DNA of 64,000 nt, from the NCBI RefSeq assembly GCF_003286085.1, contig NW_020825294.1, forward strand, positions 6,076,001 through 6,140,000. The letters are read 5' to 3'. The DNA comes from Drosophila persimilis. Its lineage: Eukaryota > Arthropoda > Insecta > Diptera > Drosophilidae. Below are positions 25,772 through 39,008 of this stretch, in pieces (position 1 is the stretch's first letter; each line of letters opens with the position of its first letter). The notes beneath the pieces are model-generated. The model was not told the DNA's origin. It made no database searches and saw nothing but the letters and a program-made list of their open reading frames with translations. The translations under genes were made by a program, and so were the position numbers.

Positions 25772-28700
25772 CCTTTGTCTTTCTCTGTCTCTTTTTGTTT
25801 CGGTCGAATTTGCCGTTTCGTTGTCGTCGGTTCAATTTGATTTGATTTAATCCCGCTCTTGCGATTGCAAAGAAAAAGAAACACACATACGCAAACAAGT
25901 CAGAGAGAGGAGTGGCAGACGAGAGCTAGAAAAGTCGACATTTGACATACCCTAGAAGAAAGTGGATCAGTGGGGAAAATGATTAATGATGTGCTTTTAT
26001 TCGAAGATATTCGGATTCCATTAAATTGGTTTCTGATTGGGTCTTGGTAAAATGGCACCCCTTTGAAATTCATTCAATGTTCATTAGAAAGCACAATTCA
26101 ATGAATATGGTTATATGTAGGCATGTGTCGACATCCTTTCTTCTTTACCACCCCCCTTCCGGTAGAGGGTACATAAGCTTACATCAGCGCTAGCCATTTT
26201 TTCTGCCTGTCCTGCCTGACAATGCAAATTACTTTTGTATCTGTGTGTTTTTATGTGCTGTGTGTACCCATATTTACATTCATGTATGTAGGTATGTGTG
26301 GCTGCGTGCGTGTGTCTCAGTTCTGGCGCTGCTTTAATTAAGCGCATTAATGTCAGAAACTTATGAGACGCAGGGCAACAAACTGTCGGAAGGATTGCAA
26401 CTGTGGCAGAGAGAGAGAGACGATGAGTGTGTGGGAACACGAACGGAACGGAACGGAACGGGAAGCCGGCGGGATTCAATGAGAACTTGCCATAACTTTA
26501 AGCGTTTTGTTGATCTTTAGTCTTAAGCGTCGCTGTTTCTTTTTTTTTTGTGTGTGCTTAAATTAACTTTTGGAAAAGGGTAGGTTGGATTTTTCATGGG
26601 GTACGCTTCTTAAGCAGGGCTGGATCTTAACAGATCATAAGATCATGATAAATTTGTGGTAGCTATAAAAAGGAGTTAGTCTATTCTTTCGCAAAATCTA
26701 AATACTTTACTGGATGCATTGGATTCGAAGAAGGATGGGTCTCAGACATCTGCAGATATTATCTGGAATGTATCTGTATCTGGAATGATTACAGCCAGAA
26801 TCAGGGAAGCGAACTGCCAGCTTTTTGTAGATTTTTGTGACTAGAAATTGACTACCCTAGTGGTGGCTATCCCCCAAAAGGGTGCCCCATTATTCGGCTA
26901 GGCAGAAGAGCAGCTTATTTCTTCGTTTTCGTTGATGATGGCCAATGCAAATTTACGGCAATTGGCCGCTGCCGTTGACAACCATGGCCTCTGGCCCCTG
27001 GCCCCGGCCCCCTGCCCGACCGACTGTGTATTGACAGTGTTGTCAACGCTCGTAATCTGCTTTTATTATGAATGCTGAAAGCCGTCGGAGCAGAGGAAGA
27101 TGCGTGCTTTTAAATGAAATCAAAAGCGTTGTCAACTCCATTCTCTCCACGTCCACCTCCCTCTATGTCTTTATCACCCTCACTTTATCTCGGTCTCCCT
27201 CTATAAAGTTGTTTGTCGGCTGCATTTACACGCACACAAAACGAACGATGAATGCAGGACAACGACAACGACAGCGTACACATATAGGGACATTTTCACG
27301 GCCCGTTAACATTTCTATGCGGCGCTATCCTCATCCGATCAGGACCTGGACCCGGAATCCGAGTCGACCTCATACCCATCCTCATCATATCCCGTTAGCC
27401 TAGCCCCAGACCCCAGCCCCGGCCCCAGCCCCCAGTCCATTCAGGTGCGTTTTGCGGGCCGCCAAGTTTGTGAAATTTATGTTATTTGCGGTAGCCGTTT
27501 GCATAATTTGCGTGTTTGTATAAATGCATGTATACATGGGCACACTGGCACGTATGCACTGAGAGAAAGATGCATTCAAAATATGTAGAACAAAGCCCTT
27601 GAATAAATAAACGGACAAGTGAGTTTGACTGGTTAAGAATACCATCTAGATAATATATTATTGCTCTTCCAGTATTTTAATACCAGATTTGTCGGACATT
27701 TTTCCCTCAGTGGATGTGTGCACACACCTTTGTGGTGAATGGGAGTGCGCGTACACGTGTATGGTATACGCCTTTAGCCGCGGGCTGTGGGCATTCCATT
27801 TTCACGAAAATTGTTATAAACTATAGTACGTTTGCTCTACATACCCAACCCGAAACGAAAGGCAACAATGTAAAAAACAAGTAAGATAATCCGCAACGAA
27901 AAAAGGAAAACTATGAACAGTCAATTGGGAGAAAATTGTTGGAACAGAACATTCTTTTTTTGATCAGAGCGGAGCGGATGAACGGCCATGGTCGATATGG
28001 TGAATGAGCTGCAATTAAGATTACCATGCAGATTGTTATGGCGATGGTGTTCGAATAAATGCAAATGGAAGGAAATGAAAGGAAGGATTTTCAATACTGT
28101 TGATAGCTGCATGCACGAAAAGCGAAAGGAAATCGATAACCGAATGGAAATGGGAAAGAGGCAGACATTTCTGCAGCAGTTAATTGCACTTCAATTGAAA
28201 TATTTGCAACTCTGTTCATTAAAACCAACCTTTTTTGCCGATCTGTGAGGGCTAAAGGATTAAACAAATCAGTGATATATGTATATTAGATGGCTCTTCC
28301 CATTATACATACAATACGGATTGAGCTCCTGAAAAGGGTATTTTAAATTGTAAGCCCAGCCACCAACAGTATACAAAAATACAAACAAAGAGTAAATCAG
28401 CTAAACTTTCGGACTCTGTGTCTCTGTGGGGGAGTTGAACCCGAAAGCGGCTTAAATTGAGCGCCAAATGAAACTTTTATTATTATGTAGGTGCACATTT
28501 TTTGTTTGTTTTCGGTGTCTATTTTTGTGCACAGTTTGGTTAAACTTTTGGCTTTTGTTCGACTTGACACAAAGTTTGTCTGAATAACTAAATAAATATG
28601 GAAAATAAAGTTCAAACATTCTGTATCCCAGGCGGGAAGGCACATTAATTAATGCTCTGCTTAAAATCCGATTAAACCCGTGAAGGGGATATGGGACCGA

Positions 28701-29740
28701 ATGACCTCCACAACCTGGGAATCCTTTATTGCAGGCATAATTCGATATTCGATATTTCCCGAAAACTAAACTAAAGTCGACGGCCAAACAGTTTCCTAAT
28801 TGGGTCAACAGTCGTAGGGCATTTTGTTGCATTTTGGATAGTGCAATCATAGCCCCCCGCCCGGTGTGACCTCTGTAATGGCTGTCGTTTGTTGCCATTG
28901 TCCAAGGCATTTTGCATGTCATTTTGGTTAATTAAATTATTTACGTCGTTCAGTTTTCGGCTTAGTCGAACGAGAACACAAATTATTTTAATTAGGCCAT
29001 TTCTGTGGCAGCAATTTCAAACAATTTTTTACGTGTCTCTGGGCTTGTTTGGGGCCACAAATGAAAACAGGGATAATCGAAAAGTGTTTGAAATTTGCAT
29101 GCAATTAGAAGAAATATTATATTGTACAAATGGAATTTTTTCAAAAGTTTCTTAGCAATTCGAAGAAAGATTATATTGTACAATTTATGGATCAAATACC
29201 GCTTATTTCGTACCTTTATACCTGAAAATAAAATGTGGAACTTATTTATAATATTACAAAAGTCCATTCGCACATTTTTAATAAACGTAAAATATTTTAT
29301 TGATTCAACAAAATATTTGTTAATATATTTTTCTTGGAATTTCGTATAACATATGTATACGCTGTACATCTCTATTTACTTATTCCGAATGGAATTTTTA
29401 TTGTTTTTGTTTATTTAAATATGTATCATGCTGATTTTATGAAAAGAAAGGAATTTTCCAGATATTTTTTATTTGTGTACTAGTCCAGATTTACAATTTT
29501 CAAGGATTGTTGTTGGGTCATTACCCCAATTCCCTATATTGGGAATGTTATTTTTCATATATATTTTTATAGAAACATTTATCAGGGAATTTTGCATTCC
29601 GTTTCTGGTCTTTTAGCGTTATTTTGTGCCACCCAATCGGAGGGTTTACTGTGGGGCTTTATCGCCTTTTGCATAATGCAGCAATTCCAATTAGTTTTGC
29701 CAACTAAATTTCAATTACATTTCAAACACACGGCATTGCA

Positions 29741-29763
29741 AACACACACACACACACACACAC
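29741..29763. repeat. AC dinucleotide microsatellite
   Basis: About eleven AC units. Confidence 0.85.
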
Positions 29764-32700
29764 GCATCAGTAGCTCCATCGATGCCATGGCAATGAAGTT
29801 CGCTAAAAGATTATTGCAACATACAAAGTGTTTTGTTGCATAGAGTTCAGCGCACGTTTTTTGGAACAAAAGTGGGTGATATTTCGGCTATGGAATACCA
29901 ATAATACCCGAGGTAGCATATTGAAGATAACTACCGATACAACTCTTTGAAAGGCAGGCCAAAACTGGTTAAGACTACAAACACAACATATTTATAGAGG
30001 TGGAAACATTTCTGCCTGTACCCTATAACCCAACAAATACTCAAATACACTCCTCTTAGCAACCGATTACCCGGTATAAATAGATGTGCATTGAAAATAT
30101 AATAATAATAAATTTCGTACAAATGTTTCGAAAAATTGAGCTACATTTTGGGGGCTTTCGATATGTTAAAAGCATATCATTTGTTGCTCATTTAAATACC
30201 GTAATTAAGTGATATCATGCTATCTACTATATGAGTCCGTGTCCGTCCCCATCGCCAACCCGCCAACGCCCCAACCTATTTGTGGTTCTGGTTCTGAAAG
30301 ACCTCGCGTGCCCGGATCAAATGGTGGAGCTTGCTATTTGGATTTAAGCGCAAACAGTTGCTTATTTTGAAATTTTATTTAGAGCTAATTGTTTCCTGCT
30401 GTGCCGGGGCCACCGCATTCCCTCTAGAGTGTGAGTGTTGGCCATCATCAGCGAGGTCGGGTCAGAGCCAGGCACAATAAAAACAAACCACAGCTTGTAT
30501 AAGCAAGTAAGCAAGCAACCCCCCCAGATATGTAGTACACACACTCGCACAGACCACCCTTAAACCCACATACATGTATGGCACGAGTATATGTATGTGT
30601 ATATGCATACGCACCTTTGGAAAAGCTCTGCCGTGAGGACTGGACCTGGTCCTGGCCCATTGTCCGCCGCACTCCCGATTGTTTGTTTATTTGCCTGTTT
30701 GCCTTTGCCCGTTCACACCGCAGCAAATCGAAACGAATCGATGGGAATGGAATGGAAAGGAAAGACAAGGACATCGTTGGACACGGTAGGGCACTCGTCT
30801 GTTTTTCTCTCCCATGTTGGACATTCAACATGTCCGTTAACGGGAACAACTTTGAAATACTCAATATATGCATGGGGGAAAGGCGTTTTCCCATAATATT
30901 GTTAATATAGCTTTATAATCGATACATTAATTGATCAGAAATCGGTATTTTGAAAGGATAATGCGTAGTATTTACGTGGGTTTGGTATAATTAGATATCG
31001 GAGATAACTCCAAAGATGAAAAAAGTTGGGCGAGTCGATGCAGTTTGATTTTTGGGATGATATTCGTGCTCTCATCCCGACAAATCCGAGGATGAGTGGC
31101 ATGTCGTTCTAGTAGAATGCAAAGCAATACGAGATTCAATCAATTTTCAATTACCACGCTGCATTTCCCACTAAAACAGTAATCGAATTATGTCAAACAT
31201 TCTGTGTTCTCCTTAGAACCAACCCCACCTTTGTCCGACTTGGATTACGCACTGACAAACCCCCATGGGGTCCTGCGTGGCAATAAACCTTATTTACGAG
31301 TAGTAGAAATCGCCCGCTGTGCGAAAAGTCAGCGGTTGGCGAGGGCACAACCCTTCACCCCTCAATGGGGTCCCTGGACATGCCACCACGCGGCGCGGCG
31401 TTAGCCCTTTTGCAAGAGCATCCCATACCCCTATCTCTCTTTATGTCTGTTTGTGTCTCTCCCTTTCGCTCCCATTGGCACGCACTGTCGACCGCAGCCG
31501 TAGACAGAGATGGCAGTAGCCAGCGACTTCGTGCAGCTGCAGTTGCAGTGGCAGCTAATGAAACCCGTCTCTCCAACGGTTAACGGGCGGACGTGGACCG
31601 CAGAAAGACGTGTTTAAATTTAGTTTTCGTTAATTTTCGTTTGTTGTCTTTTGTTGTTCAGCTCCTCCTCCTCCGCCTCCGCCGCCTATCAGCAGCAGCC
31701 ACTGATAAGAGAAGCTGTCGTCCCTTCCGCTGTGCCTGTGCCCCTGCTGCTGCGGTCGGTCGTCAATTTGTAACGAAACATATGTTTGCCCTAAGTGACA
31801 GCCGCACTCACGCAGCGTTGTTGTCAGCTGATAAAAAACAGTAAGAGGAGACACGAGGGAAAGGCTGGCATCGAATCCCAATAATTCAGATACCCTTGCA
31901 GATCAAAAGTTCATCCGATTTCGATCAGTTCTATTGAATTAGTATCAGAAATCTTTAATCTCATGGCATTTGAAGGATACTTCTGGGAGGAAACTTCAGT
32001 AGGAAACCTTTTAATTATTACTATATATGTATATGATTACCTGCCTTCCCTGTGTAGCAAACAAATACTTAAAATCATAATCCCCTCCCAAAGGGTATAC
32101 TCGTATAATGCGAGAAGTGCAGCAGTTGATAGTGCCAAGGAAGACCATCCACTGACTCAGGGAGCGGTCAATGTCCGGGTCTGGTTAGCCAGGGCGCCCC
32201 ATATTGATATTGATATTGGTTCGCTTCGGTATGGTACGGTACGGATACGGTTGGTCACTTTAGCAAGTTGTCATACTTATCTCTAGGTATGTTTATTTGA
32301 CTGTATTTCTTTGTACCCAGTACTCTCGGATGATAGAGGGGTATATTTTGAATGAGTTTGGTATTTCCGTCTTTCCATTCTGCAACCTTAAAATAGTATA
32401 AATATTAAATATATCTTATTGTGATGTCTTAAAGTCTAAATATCAATCGAAAATAGTAATCATTACATTCAGAATGGGCCGAAATCCATGATTTATGTAC
32501 ATTTGTGTACATATCATAGCAAAAAACCAAAAAACCTACCGTTAAACCTTATCCCCATGCTCATGTTAACAAAAAATATAATATTTCAACTCAGTTTCGT
32601 GTAAATAAATACCATATATTGTAGGGTATCGTATAGTCGTAATTCTCCAGTGTTGCGCTATTAAATTTCTCGTGTGTGTGGGTTAGTGTGTCTGTTTGTG

Positions 32701-33987
32701 TGGATATGTTCGAAGCTGTTCACATATTTACCTTATTACTCCGGTTAATGCCGATGCACGTTGTCCGCATATCATACTCGTATCTATTTCCACATATTTT
32801 CGACGACCCTTCTTTACCTTTATCTTCGCTCTTCTTCTTGTTTACCTTTTGCATTAACTCATATCACATTTTATTTTCATTTCTCTGTTTCCTTTCCATC
32901 GCCCTATAGGATTTTCTTCTTTTTTTGCAGTTTTGCATTCCATTTTTGCGGTTAATTAAACCTTGCGGTCGCTTATTTTATGTAAATAAATGATAAAATA
33001 CGCATACAGAAATGTATTAAAAAATTAACAAAAAAAGGGCGCAATTGTCGAGTGCCTTGGACTGATAACTGGTTCTGAGAGTACATCAATTTCTGCAATT
33101 AGTTGTACAAACTAAAAACACCACTTATATGTGTAACAAGCGCTGAGAGCTGGAGAATTTACGCTAGAAACACAAAGGAGTCATGGTTATTCTAGGGCAT
33201 ATACCCGTCGTACTCTAAAATGAATATAGGGTATATTAATGGGTCGTGACCAGCTGCATCAAACTGAAATTGTCAGGGTCTTGTATGTTTGTGCACGTGC
33301 ATTTGTGGTTAAATTTGTTAGTTAATTTGTATTTGCTTATGCCTGAGCAAACGATGCCATTGTTGCAGATCATACGCGTGTGCAAATGTAAATGGGTACT
33401 AAAATGCAATCCATTTGTTATTCCATATGTTGTTGCTCGACAAATAGACAAAATCAACGTTTTGAATTTCAAAATTGAGCGCGAAACTTTTCTGCGAATA
33501 TCAGTGTTGGCTAGCGCAAAATTTGTAAAATTTCATGTAGAAATCCGGCAGCTACGTAAATGCCAACAGACGGCCCTGCTAATAGTTCATGTAAAAAGCA
33601 AGTAGAAGATGAGTAGTTCATGTAAATAAGAACAGATGGCGGCACCTGGACAGTTGTAGAATACTTGTACAAATGTAGTAGTAGTATAAATGTAATGTAG
33701 CAAAAATGTAAAAACATTTTTTTTGTAATTTAGTAATATTACTTTAATACTTTAAAAAATTAACCAATCTAATAGAAGTGTATTAAGTGGATAACACTAT
33801 TTGTTCATTAAAAAGGCTGCCTTCAACAATCTTCCCGACCCGCAAACAATGAAAATAATAGTAAAAAAAACTCAACCACTAAATGAATGGGAATGAAAAA
33901 GCATATTAAATGCTGATGATACCATCTGATGAAAACATACAGAGATAGTTATATATTGTATTTTGCTGCCAGCTTAAGTAAAGAAGA

Positions 33988-34440
33988 TTATCTCTTAGAT
34001 AAACGACGTCATTAAGGTGAGAATTATTCCGTGAACGTTATCGCTCACTTGAATGATGGTCCATAACAAGTTAGAAAGCGAAGCACTGCAGACGCTTTTC
34101 TCGCTTTTATCTGAAGTTTTCTTTTGCGAATATTAAAGGAAAAGTTTTGAGCTAATCCTAGAAGTAACACCTGAATCCGGAGTTCAGACAAGTAATACTA
34201 CTCGTAAATCCGAGAATTTAAATAAGAGGGCCGGTGTGATACTTAATTGTATGGTACTACCAAAAATAAATTATATAGATCATGCAGGCCGATAAACTCC
34301 CACCAAATCCCCGTGAATCGGCAGGACTATTGTCCTCGCTTATGTTTTGGTATGTTTTATAAAAGACGACACATCATCGAGCACTTATCATGTAAACTTA
34401 AGAGATAATCTGAGCATCTTCGGGGTGTTTTTGCTGATAA
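33988..34440. promoter_or_regulatory. cluster of GATA-factor sites around the ABC transporter 5' end
   Basis: Six WGATAR-type motifs lie within about 450 bp: TTATCT at 33988, AGATAA at 33997, TTATCT at 34107, TTATCA at 34385, AGATAA at 34403 and TGATAA at 34435. Three are upstream of the ATG at 34282 and three are in intron 1. In flies such clusters are known in midgut and Malpighian-tubule enhancers (GATAe, serpent), which would suit a transporter. Binding is not shown. Confidence 0.4.
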
Positions 34441-37400
34441 GTCTGTCACGTCTAGTTTATCAACCTTTATCGTGTAGAGCTATTAAATCTTAGCCCCAAA
34501 CATTTCCTATATACATGAAATAATACATTTCCTAATGCTCGTACTCTTACGACAGCTTTGCACTGCCCATTCTCTTCAAGGGCCGCAAGAAGACCCTTCA
34601 ACCCACAGATCTGTATCAGGCCCTCAAGGGACACCGAGCGGATAGTTTGGGCGACAGATTCTTCCAGACATGGCAGGCCGAAGTGGCAGCATGTCGTCGG
34701 AAGCACAACCAGCAGCCGAGCATCATCAAGGTGATACTTCGTGTATTCGGCTGGCAACTGCTGGGCTCCGGCCTGATCCTTGGAGTCCTGGAACTGGGCA
34801 CCAGGTAAGTGGAGATCGATCTATAGTTTCTTCTGTAAAATGAATCTCCTTACAGGGCCACTGCACCTTTGTTGCTAGGCGCCTTGATATCAGAGTTTAC
34901 GGCATATGGAAACGGCGATGGACTGAGCGCACAGCTTTATGGAGCTGGCCTGATACTTACTACCGTGGTCAGTGTCCTCCTGTTCCATCCTTATATGATG
35001 GGTATGATGGTGAGTTCACAAAACAGCTCTCACCTGTACAATTTCATTGATTAAAACTCGTCCCGTCCCGAACAGCACCTGGCCATGAAGATGAGGGTAG
35101 CCGTGGGCTGTGCCATCTATCGCAAGGCGCTGCGCCTAAGTAGCACTGCTATGGGAAACACCACAACGGGGCAGGTGGTCAATCTGATATCCAACGATTT
35201 GGGGCGCTTCGATCGGGCCCTGATACACTTCCACTTTCTGTGGCTGGGACCGCTGGAGCTGCTGGTTGCCTCCTATTTCCTGTATCAGCAGATTGGCCTG
35301 GCCTCGCTCTACGGCATTGTCATACTGCTGCTCTATCTGCCGGTGCAGACCTACTTGAGCAGGCTGACCTCCGTGTTGCGTCTGCAGACCGCTCTGCGAA
35401 CGGACCAACGGGTGCGAATGATGAACGAGATCATATCCGGCATACAGGTGATCAAGATGTACACCTGGGAGCGGCCCTTTGGCAAGGCGATCGAGCGCCT
35501 GCGGCGCAGCGAGATGAGCTCCATTCGCAAGGTCAACTACATTCGGGGCACTCTGCTCTCTTTTGAGATTACTCTCGGCAGGATTGCCATCTTTGTGAGC
35601 CTCTTAGGCTACGTCCTGATGGGCGGGGAGCTCACGGCGGAGAAGGCCTTTGTGGTTACGGCGTTCTACAACATCCTGAGGCGCACTGTCAGCAAGTTCT
35701 TTCCCAGCGGCATGTCCCAGTTTGCCGAAATGTTGGTCACATTGCGCCGGATACGGGCATTCCTGATGCGCGACGAATCGGATGTCCTTCAGGGCGATGG
35801 CGATGGTGATCCCAAAGAGAAGCCGACCGATGTTGTGGTCGAAATTGAGGATTTGACAGCACGCTGGTGCCGAGAGCAAAATGAACCGGTCCTGGACAGG
35901 ATCAGCATGAGCCTGAAGCGCCCGCAATTGGTGGCCGTCATTGGGCCCGTGGGCTCTGGGAAATCGAGCCTCATCCAGGCGATACTCGGCGAGCTGCCAC
36001 CTGAGTCTGGGCGCTTAAAGCTCCAGGGAAGAGTGTCCTATGCCTCGCAGGAGCCCTGGCTCTTCAACGCCTCCCTGCGGGACAATATCCTGTTCGGCCT
36101 GCCCATGGACAAGCATCGATACCGCAGTGTGGTCCAGAAGTGTGCCTTGGAACGCGACTTTGAGCTGCTCCAGGGGGATCGGACAATGGCGGGTGAGCGT
36201 GGCGCATCGCTCTCCGGCGGCCAGCGGGCGAGGATCAGTCTGGCCAGAGCCGTGTACCGCAGGGCGGATATCTACCTGTTGGACGATCCCCTCAGCGCCG
36301 TGGACACGCACGTGGGTCGTCATCTCTTCGAGGAGTGCATGCGGGGCTTTCTCAAGCATCAATTGGTCATACTGGTGACCCATCAGCTGCAGTTCCTGGA
36401 ACAGGCGGATCTCATAGTGATTATGAACAAGGGCAGGGTCACAGACATCGGCAGCTATGAGAAGATGCTAAAGAGTGGTCAGGACTTTGCCCAGCTGCTG
36501 GCCAAAAGCACTCGCCATGAGACTGTAGACCACGATGGAGACGGGGATGGGGCAGCTGCTGGCGATGGCAAGGTATATTCCCGCCAAAGCAGCCGCCAGA
36601 GCAGGACGAGTGTCAGCTCTGCAGAATCCGGAGAAGAGGAGGTTGTTGTCACCCCCGTGCAGGAGTCACGTTCCAGTGGCAATATTGGCATGGATATCTA
36701 CAGGAAGTACTTTGCCGCTGGCTCTGGTTGGATCATGTTCGTCCTGGTCGTGTTCTTTTGCCTGGGCACACAGCTGCTGGCCTCTGGTGGCGATTACTTC
36801 CTGTCCTACTGGTAAGTGAGATCTGCTATTGAACTGTAAACTCCCTATAAATAATCCCATAATAATACCCGCAGGGTTAAGAACAACAATCAATCTTCTG
36901 CGGTGGACATTTACTACTTCAGTGCCATAAATGTGGCCCTCGTGATTTTTGCGCTGCTCCGAACGATTCTGTTCTTCAGCATGGCCATGCACTCGTCCAC
37001 TGAGCTGCACAACACTATGTTCCAGGGCGTATCCCGCACGGCGCTATATTTCTTCCACTCAAATCCGTCGGGACGCATACTGAACCGATTCGCTATGGAC
37101 CTGGGCCAGGTGGACGAGGTGCTGCCCGCCGTCATGCTGGACTGCATACAGATCTTCCTCACCATAGCCGGAATAATCTGTGTGCTGTGCATCACCAATC
37201 CCTGGTATCTGTTGAACACGTCCGTCATGTTCGTGGCCTCCCACTTCCTAAGGCGGTTCTACCTGAGTACTTCGCGGAATGTGAAGCGACTGGAAGCGGT
37301 GGCCAGATCGCCCATGTACTCGCACTTCAGTGCCACCCTGAGTGGTCTGCCCACGATACGCGCCCTGGGTGCCCAGAGACTGTTAATTGGGGAGTACGAC

Positions 37401-38604
37401 AACTATCAGGATCTGCACAGTTCTGGCTACTATACGTTCCTGTCCACCAGTCGGGCATTCGGCTACTATTTGGATCTCTTCTGCGTGGCCTATGTGATTT
37501 CCGTGACGCTTACGAGCTACTTCTATCCACCACTCGGCAATCCGGGACAGATTGGATTGGCCATTACGCAGGCCATGTCCATGACGGGCACCGTTCAGTG
37601 GGGCATGCGGCAGTCGGCAGAGCTGGAGAACTCCATGACGTCCGTGGAGCGGGTTGTGGAGTACCGAAACCTACAGGCGGAGGGAGAGTTCGAGTCTCCT
37701 GCTGACAAAAAGCCAGCCGATAGTTGGCCCAAAGATGGACAAATTGTGGCTGATGACTTGAGTCTGAGATACAATCCCGATCCCAAAACTGATCGGGTAC
37801 TGAACTCTCTGAGTTTTGTGATCCAGCCGCGCGAGAAGATCGGCATAGTGGGACGCACGGGTGCGGGGAAATCTACGCTGATTAATGCACTGTTCCGACT
37901 GTCCTACACCGATGGCAGCATGCTGATTGATGGGAGGGATACAGCAGGGATTGGTCTCAACGATTTACGCAGCAGGATCTCGATTATTCCACAGGAACCG
38001 GTGCTTTTTTCCGGCACCCTTCGCTACAATCTGGATCCATTCGAGCAGTATACGGACGACAAGCTCTGGCAGGCCCTAGAGGAGGTTCATTTGAAGGTGG
38101 AAGTCTCGGAGCTGCCCACCGGCTTGCAGAGCCTCGTCTCCGAGGGTGGGGCCAACTATAGTGTTGGTCAGCGCCAGTTGGTCTGCCTGGCACGTGCTAT
38201 TCTACGGGAAAACCGCATCCTAGTCATGGATGAGGCCACGGCGAATGTGGATCCCCAAACCGATGCCCTCATCCAGTCCACCATTCGGAGAAAGTTCAGA
38301 GACTGCACTGTCTTAACCATAGCCCATCGTCTGAATACCATCATTGATTCGGATAGGGTTATGGTATTGGATGCCGGCAATCTGGTGGAGTTTGGAACTC
38401 CACACGAACTTCTAGTACAATCCAAAACGAAAATCTTCTACGGCATGGTTATGGAGACGGGCAGGACGAGTTTCGACTATCTTCTGAAGATAGCACAGTC
38501 AGTGAGTGGAAAATACCAGAATCTTTCAATATACAAGTCATCAAACATTTTTATTAAAATAATTGCAGGTCCACGAGAGCAAATCGCGCAGCAGAATAGA
38601 ATGA
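34282..38604 (+). CDS. ABCC/MRP-type (ABCC4-like) ABC transporter, six exons
   Basis: Joined exons 34282-34349, 34556-34804, 34856-35009, 35076-36811, 36875-38501 and 38569-38604 give 3870 nt, 1289 residues plus stop. All introns are GT-AG and phases match. The product is a full-length ATP-driven exporter of the MRP4 group in a cell membrane, with two membrane domains and two nucleotide-binding domains. It starts with MQADKLPPNPRE; LFKGRKKTL and DLYQALK follow in exon 2. NBD1 has Walker A GPVGSGKSS (about residue 447), signature LSGGQ (about 536), Walker B YLLDD (about 556) and H-loop THQ. NBD2 has GRTGAGKST (about 1062), the family-typical YSVGQ signature (about 1164), VMDEATANVD and AHRLNT. 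The linker (about 640-690) is Asp/Gly/Ser-rich. Both ATP sites look intact. The fly genome has many close paralogs, so I give no symbol and substrates are unknown. Confidence 0.93.
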
Positions 38605-39008
38605 ATCCTTCCATCAATATGATTTTTCCTCTTCAACAGCTGTTTATTAAGTGCTGCAGCCAGAGCCTTTCTGCTCAACCTTTCTTGAAGTAATTAAATA
38701 ATCAATTATTCTATAATTTGTTTCTATCCTTACTATTAGAATAATTATACGAGTATTAAAACTCAACGCCGAAGCCAAGATTAAATTTAATACCCAATTA
38801 TCATACACATATGTATAGTGAAAACGACCATCAAAAGTTCAAACACCGGCTACAAAGTACAACTTTGCTGTTCAACTTTTGACGCCTCTAATTAGAGGAC
38901 GCGAGCTGGCATCTCACCTTTTAAGATAGAGATTTTTTAGTGGTTCGAAAAGGGGAATGGATCCATGGATATTTCAGTCATGATATACTTTTCCGTTTCC
39001 TGCGCCGC
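38605..39008. other. 3' flank of the ABC transporter gene
   Basis: A/T-rich DNA between the transporter stop and the inverted arm. There is no clear AATAAA in the first 100 bases and no gene that I can support. Confidence 0.5.

Larger units (their letters stand above)
20641..33960. other. non-coding stretch with simple repeats and transposon scraps
   Basis: No gene is supportable. I see a GGCCCC repeat (21004-21027), a G12 run (24851-24862), TG (25438-25456), TC (25752-25771) and AC (29741-29763) tracts, and GAGAAT repeats near 24165. There is an INE-1-like remnant near 22793-22850 and AT-rich DNA with a small imperfect duplication (29105-29190). Several GGGTATA-type strings, for example near 25330, 32090 and 33225, may be further INE-1 ends but are too short to call. 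Confidence 0.55.

Noticed and set aside
34467..34757. Minus-strand open frame opposite the transporter's second exon
   Set aside because: It is the antisense shadow of a well-supported ABC transporter exon.
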